From: Peribacillus sp. FSL E2-0218
Lineage (GTDB): Bacteria > Bacillota > Bacilli > Bacillales > DSM-1321
NCBI RefSeq assembly: GCF_037992945.1
Contig: NZ_CP150304.1
Span: forward strand, 4,095,501-4,159,500
Direction of reading: 5' to 3'
DNA: 64,000 nt
Part shown: piece by piece, positions 61,254 to 64,000 of the stretch
How positions within the stretch are numbered: the stretch's first letter is position 1
Layout: every line of letters begins with the position of its first letter
Notes under the pieces: model-generated
What the model saw: only the letters and a program-made list of their open reading frames with translations
What the model was told of the DNA's origin: nothing
The model's database searches: none
Made by a program: the position numbers and the translations under genes

Positions 61254-63199
61254 CCTGATTCCCCCTCTCGCAAAAACACCCCGAACACCCCTGCCAGTTC
61301 TTCTTGCAAAACAATTTCCGTTTCCACTTCGAAAACGAAGAGCCGCTTTCCTCCCTCTTCCACTACCTGCATCGCGGAGCGTACCAATTCGGAAGTCGCT
61401 GGCCCTTCACATGCAGGAATCAAAAGGTCTTCTGCTGCTCGTTCTGCCGGATGCTCGGATGATGCAGCGAAATCTGAAGCGGTAAGGCAAATGGTTTGAT
61501 TTTGGACCTTCATGATGGCCTTTTTCAACGCCTCACGCAATCCGAGCGTGACATTCAAACCGACAGCTCCCGACCAGCCATCGCTCGTTCCTACCCAAAC
61601 TGTTGGAAAACCGGATACATCACTGCCAAGGCCGATGATCGGTTCACCTTGCAGACGGGTCAGTGCTTGTAAATAATACGTGCAGCGCTCGTCATCCACC
61701 TCAGTCAACTGCACCGGAACAAGAGCCTCCTCGTTGAACTTCCGGTTCCCGAACTCCTCATCCAAACAGCTTTGCAATCCCCTGCATACACCTTCAGCAA
61801 ATGTTTCCCCTGCTCCGACTCCGATCGGTCCCTTCATATCACCCAAACCAGACAGGGGAGGAAGGGCCGCAACATGCTGGCTGAGCATTCGTGATACGTA
61901 GGCCTCGATTCCTGAAAGCCCGGTCTCCCGCCTCGCTTCCTCATGTGTCAGTTCACAACGGATGATATCAGGCAAAAGCAGTGCCGGACCGACGGACAGC
62001 GGGTCGGCAACCTGAACGCGGCATTGGGCCAGCGGAAGCTGTTTGAGGTCTCCCTCTTCCCAGCTATGGAAAATCCCCGATTGCTTGGATGTCAATCTGC
62101 CAAAAAGCATGAACATTTGACCTGGCTTCTCCCGGCCAGACGCTTGCCCGAGGCGCTTTTCGAAATCCTTTACCCATTTAGCGCCCCCGTGTCCCGTCAC
62201 TCCAGGATGGGGCAGGAACGGATGCCAGCTCCCCTCCAAAGTTTCCATATCCAACAGATAGAATTGATGATCTTGCTCTGCTGCCGTGACACCTGTGGCT
62301 TCTTTAAACCACTCGAAAACCATGACATTTGCAAGCATCGCCCCTGCCGTCGAGGAATACGAAGCGGATGCTTGATCCCCGTCCAGCACCGTTTGATGTA
62401 AACGGCGCCAAGCTGCCTCCCAGCAGCCCTTGGATTGTGGGCTGACAAGCGGACCTGCCAAGCCCACCAGATGGAGGACCACAGCCGGAAATAGTACCTT
62501 TCCCGCCTGCCTGCAAACTGAATGGATTTCCCTCAATTCCTCTATATCGCCCTCTTGTGATACATATAATATCGAATCGAATGGCTGGATGACCTCCTGC
62601 CAGCCTTTGCTTGCATCCTTACCTCGTACAACCTCCTCTATCGCCACTTCTTCATCCATGCTGCGCGCATGGGCTACGATTTCCTTTAATCGCTCCCGAT
62701 TAGTTTGTACCGTGTCCGTGATGAGCACGTGGAATTTGGGCAGACCGGATTCCAACAGCGAGGACACCAAGGAAAGGAACAGCGGTCCAGAGCCGATCGC
62801 CAGCGCCTTTCCCTTTCGATAAGCTTCAAAACGGCTAGCGCCAGAGTCACCGAAACTTTCGAGGAACTCGATTTGGGAGGCATGGTTTTTTAGAACCTGA
62901 TCGCTCAATTGATGGGGACTGTCCTGACTTACATCCCGAACAAATCCATTCCTGTACAACACCTCGGCAATTTCCATAACGCGGCTCCTGTATGGTCCAG
63001 GCAATCCATCCGTCAGCTCTCGTAGCGAATGGTTCCCGTTGAACATCGGCAGCAGCTTTTCGATCCACTGGACGATCGTGCTTCCTTCCATAGTGAACGA
63101 ACTTATATTATTCCTGAAATATACACCTTTGTTTGGTTCAGGGAAGAAAAACGTGTCCCTTTTCACTTTCAATCGCATAGAAGGGGTCAACTTGACCAT
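61250..63199 (-). CDS. Thiazole-containing bacteriocin maturation protein (ocin-ThiF-like)
   Basis: 649 residues. The sequence matches what I know of the TIGR03693 family: an N-terminal winged-helix-like part (LFMVKL start; LRELTDGLPGPYRSRVMEIAEVLYRNG), a Rossmann segment IGSGPLFLSLVSSLLESG near 135-152 and a long C-terminal region with few motifs. It is thought to help the cyclodehydratase bind precursor. CAGGAGGTG precedes the ATG. First gene of the three-gene maturation operon. Confidence 0.78.
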   Translation of the reverse strand: MVKLTPSMRLKVKRDTFFFPEPNKGVYFRNNISSFTMEGSTIVQWIEKLLPMFNGNHSLRELTDGLPGPYRSRVMEIAEVLYRNGFVRDVSQDSPHQLSDQVLKNHASQIEFLESFGDSGASRFEAYRKGKALAIGSGPLFLSLVSSLLESGLPKFHVLITDTVQTNRERLKEIVAHARSMDEEVAIEEVVRGKDASKGWQEVIQPFDSILYVSQEGDIEELREIHSVCRQAGKVLFPAVVLHLVGLAGPLVSPQSKGCWEAAWRRLHQTVLDGDQASASYSSTAGAMLANVMVFEWFKEATGVTAAEQDHQFYLLDMETLEGSWHPFLPHPGVTGHGGAKWVKDFEKRLGQASGREKPGQMFMLFGRLTSKQSGIFHSWEEGDLKQLPLAQCRVQVADPLSVGPALLLPDIIRCELTHEEARRETGLSGIEAYVSRMLSQHVAALPPLSGLGDMKGPIGVGAGETFAEGVCRGLQSCLDEEFGNRKFNEEALVPVQLTEVDDERCTYYLQALTRLQGEPIIGLGSDVSGFPTVWVGTSDGWSGAVGLNVTLGLREALKKAIMKVQNQTICLTASDFAASSEHPAERAAEDLLIPACEGPATSELVRSAMQVVEEGGKRLFVFEVETEIVLQEELAGVFGVFLREGESG

Positions 63200-63301
63200 T
63201 TTGCACCTCCTGACCCGAAGCTTTTCTAAGTTCTGCTTCTGATCACTTCACTTTCATCCTATGTATGACAATTTGTCTCTTATGTCTAAACCAAAAGAAA
63301 A

Positions 63302-63326
63302 GTCCCTGCACTATCACTGCAGGGAC
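63302..63326 (-). terminator. Terminator of the TOMM precursor gene
   Basis: Perfect 9-bp stem GTCCCTGCA / TGCAGGGAC, then TTTTCTTTT on the minus strand. It separates the precursor transcript from the maturation operon. Confidence 0.85.
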
Positions 63327-63345
63327 CGTAAGAAAATTCGAACCA

Positions 63346-63606
63346 TTAGCGCCCGCCGCAACGTCCGCCGCATCCGCCGCAACGACCGCCACACCCGCCG
63401 CAACGTCCACCGCATCCGCCACAACGTCCGCCGCACCCGCCGCAGCCAAAGCAGCCAAAGCACAAGAAACAACCAAAGCAGCCAACACCTATAAGACGGG
63501 AATCCTCCATGGAATACTGTGGTTGATTTTGTTCCCATGGAACCGGCTGGGTTACTTGAAAATCGTCAACATTCAGCATTTGAAGTTGATTTTGAAACTC
63601 ATTCAT
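63346..63606 (-). CDS. Heterocycloanthracin/sonorensin-family TOMM precursor peptide
   Basis: 86 residues. Leader of about 42 residues (MNEFQNQLQMLNVDDFQV, then TQPVPWEQNQPQYSMEDSRL) with an LNVDDFQV recognition-like segment. The core has 13 cysteines: CFGCFLCFGC, FGC, then CGGCGGR four times and CGGR. All cysteines are two or three residues apart, ideal for thiazole formation. There are no Ser or Thr in the core. GGAGGT lies 7 nt before the ATG. It has its own promoter and terminator, upstream of the maturation genes. Confidence 0.9.
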   Translation of the reverse strand: MNEFQNQLQMLNVDDFQVTQPVPWEQNQPQYSMEDSRLIGVGCFGCFLCFGCFGCGGCGGRCGGCGGRCGGCGGRCGGCGGRCGGR

Positions 63607-63666
63607 TTATATAACCTCCATATAGTCATTAATAAGGTAGTGCTTCGTTACAGAAAAAATCACAAT

Positions 63667-63728
63667 GTAATAGGCTGGGAGTCCGAACCACGTCAAGTAC
63701 TCCCTCCAACAAAATATGTAAGGGGAGT
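63667..63728 (-). promoter_or_regulatory. Candidate promoter and inverted repeat of the TOMM precursor
   Basis: TTGACG (63691-63696), an 18-nt spacer and TATTAC (63667-63672) on the minus strand, about 55 nt before the ATG. Just upstream is an inverted repeat ACTCCC / GGGAGT (63699-63704, 63723-63728) that could be an operator. Confidence 0.45.
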
Positions 63729-63792
63729 TGGTATTGTCACTGATACAAAAGCCTATTTTCACCGTACGGCCGGTTCCCGGAGCCAAGCTAAA

Positions 63793-63823
63793 AAAACCAG
63801 AAGGCTGGAATCCCCCTGGTTTT
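63793..63823 (-). terminator. Terminator of the nucleobase permease gene
   Basis: Stem AAAACCAG / CTGGTTTT with T residues following on the minus strand. Confidence 0.75.
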
Positions 63824-63854
63824 CATGCTGAATTTCAATTATGAAGTCTACAGC

Positions 63855-64000
63855 TTAGTTCTGAAGTTGTTCAAACCGCTTCCAGTTTACCGCTTTTTCC
63901 AGAACGATCGATATTATGACGCCCATGATGAGCCCATTCGTTAAAAACGGCTGCAAAAGCGATGGAATATTCGCGAAAGCTCCCGGAAGTACGTTCATCA
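63855..64000 (-). CDS. Nucleobase:cation symporter-2 family permease, C-terminal end (partial)
   Basis: The frame runs off the window edge; the last 48 residues are visible. They read NVLPGAFANIPSLLQPFLTN, then GLIMGVIISIVLEKAVNW and a short basic tail. This matches the end of xanthine/uric acid/uracil permeases, where a final LP...LQPLLxNGLxxG loop precedes the last membrane helix. Which base it carries cannot be told from this fragment. It has its own terminator and is unrelated to the TOMM operon in transcription. Confidence 0.65.
   Translation of the reverse strand, partial: MNVLPGAFANIPSLLQPFLTNGLIMGVIISIVLEKAVNWKRFEQLQN

Noticed and set aside
63261..63831. Long plus-strand reading frames opposite the TOMM precursor
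   Set aside because: They are antisense shadows of the GC-rich CGGCGGR repeat; they have no RBS and encode low-complexity Arg- or Ala-rich peptides.

Overview
The window is from a low-to-medium GC Gram-positive spore-former of the Bacillaceae, most likely Bacillus sensu lato or Peribacillus. I infer this from strong Shine-Dalgarno sites, vegetative sigma-A promoters, an S-box (SAM-I) riboswitch, Fur and cre boxes, FbpA and DUF1540 small proteins, and a heterocycloanthracin-type precursor. No tRNA, rRNA, transposase, phage gene or CRISPR array was seen. Most genes lie on the minus strand.

Layout. 1-1.8 kb: end of a LOG-family gene, a NUDIX hydrolase, a decayed dienelactone hydrolase and two FbpA-like proteins. 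1.9-6.2 kb: metNIQ methionine importer plus an M20 amidohydrolase behind an S-box riboswitch. 6.2-9.6 kb: a GNAT, an MtaD-like deaminase and a quinone-oxidoreductase-like protein. 9.7-13.7 kb: a Fur-controlled siderophore ABC importer. 13.8-27.7 kb: a catabolic island with an MFS transporter, a HisD-like dehydrogenase, three two-domain SnoaL/NTF2 paralogues plus a decayed fourth, an HpcH aldolase, an alpha/beta hydrolase, a cupin, an ALDH, an Fe-ADH, an SDR and a LacI regulator. Three near-identical palindromes in the island probably form one regulon. 27.9-32.9 kb: an ascorbate-type PTS with a duplicated IIB, a PRD regulator and a HAD phosphatase.

33-36.3 kb: a DHA2-type efflux pump behind a leader-peptide attenuator, then a His-rich unknown and an O-methyltransferase under paired GTATAC operators, and a DUF1540 protein. 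36.3-41.3 kb: CstA with a LytST-type two-component system and two tiny membrane proteins. 41.6-44 kb: a MutS2-like protein lacking Smr behind a leader of about 400 nt that has its own promoter, leader peptide and terminator. 44.3-51.7 kb: a purine salvage operon (solute-binding protein, nucleoside hydrolase, two permeases, ATPase, adenine deaminase) and an MpsC/DUF2294-like gene. 52-57.7 kb: a PTS IICB with NanE, an aspartase and an RpiR regulator.

57.7-63.7 kb: a thiazole/oxazole-modified peptide (TOMM) locus with SagB-type dehydrogenase, YcaO cyclodehydratase, ThiF-like maturation protein and a separately transcribed precursor with four CGGCGGR repeats. The window ends in a nucleobase permease.

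The most interesting items are the TOMM locus, the two ribosome-responsive-looking attenuators (efflux pump and MutS2-like gene), and the SnoaL-rich catabolic island, for which I know no described pathway.
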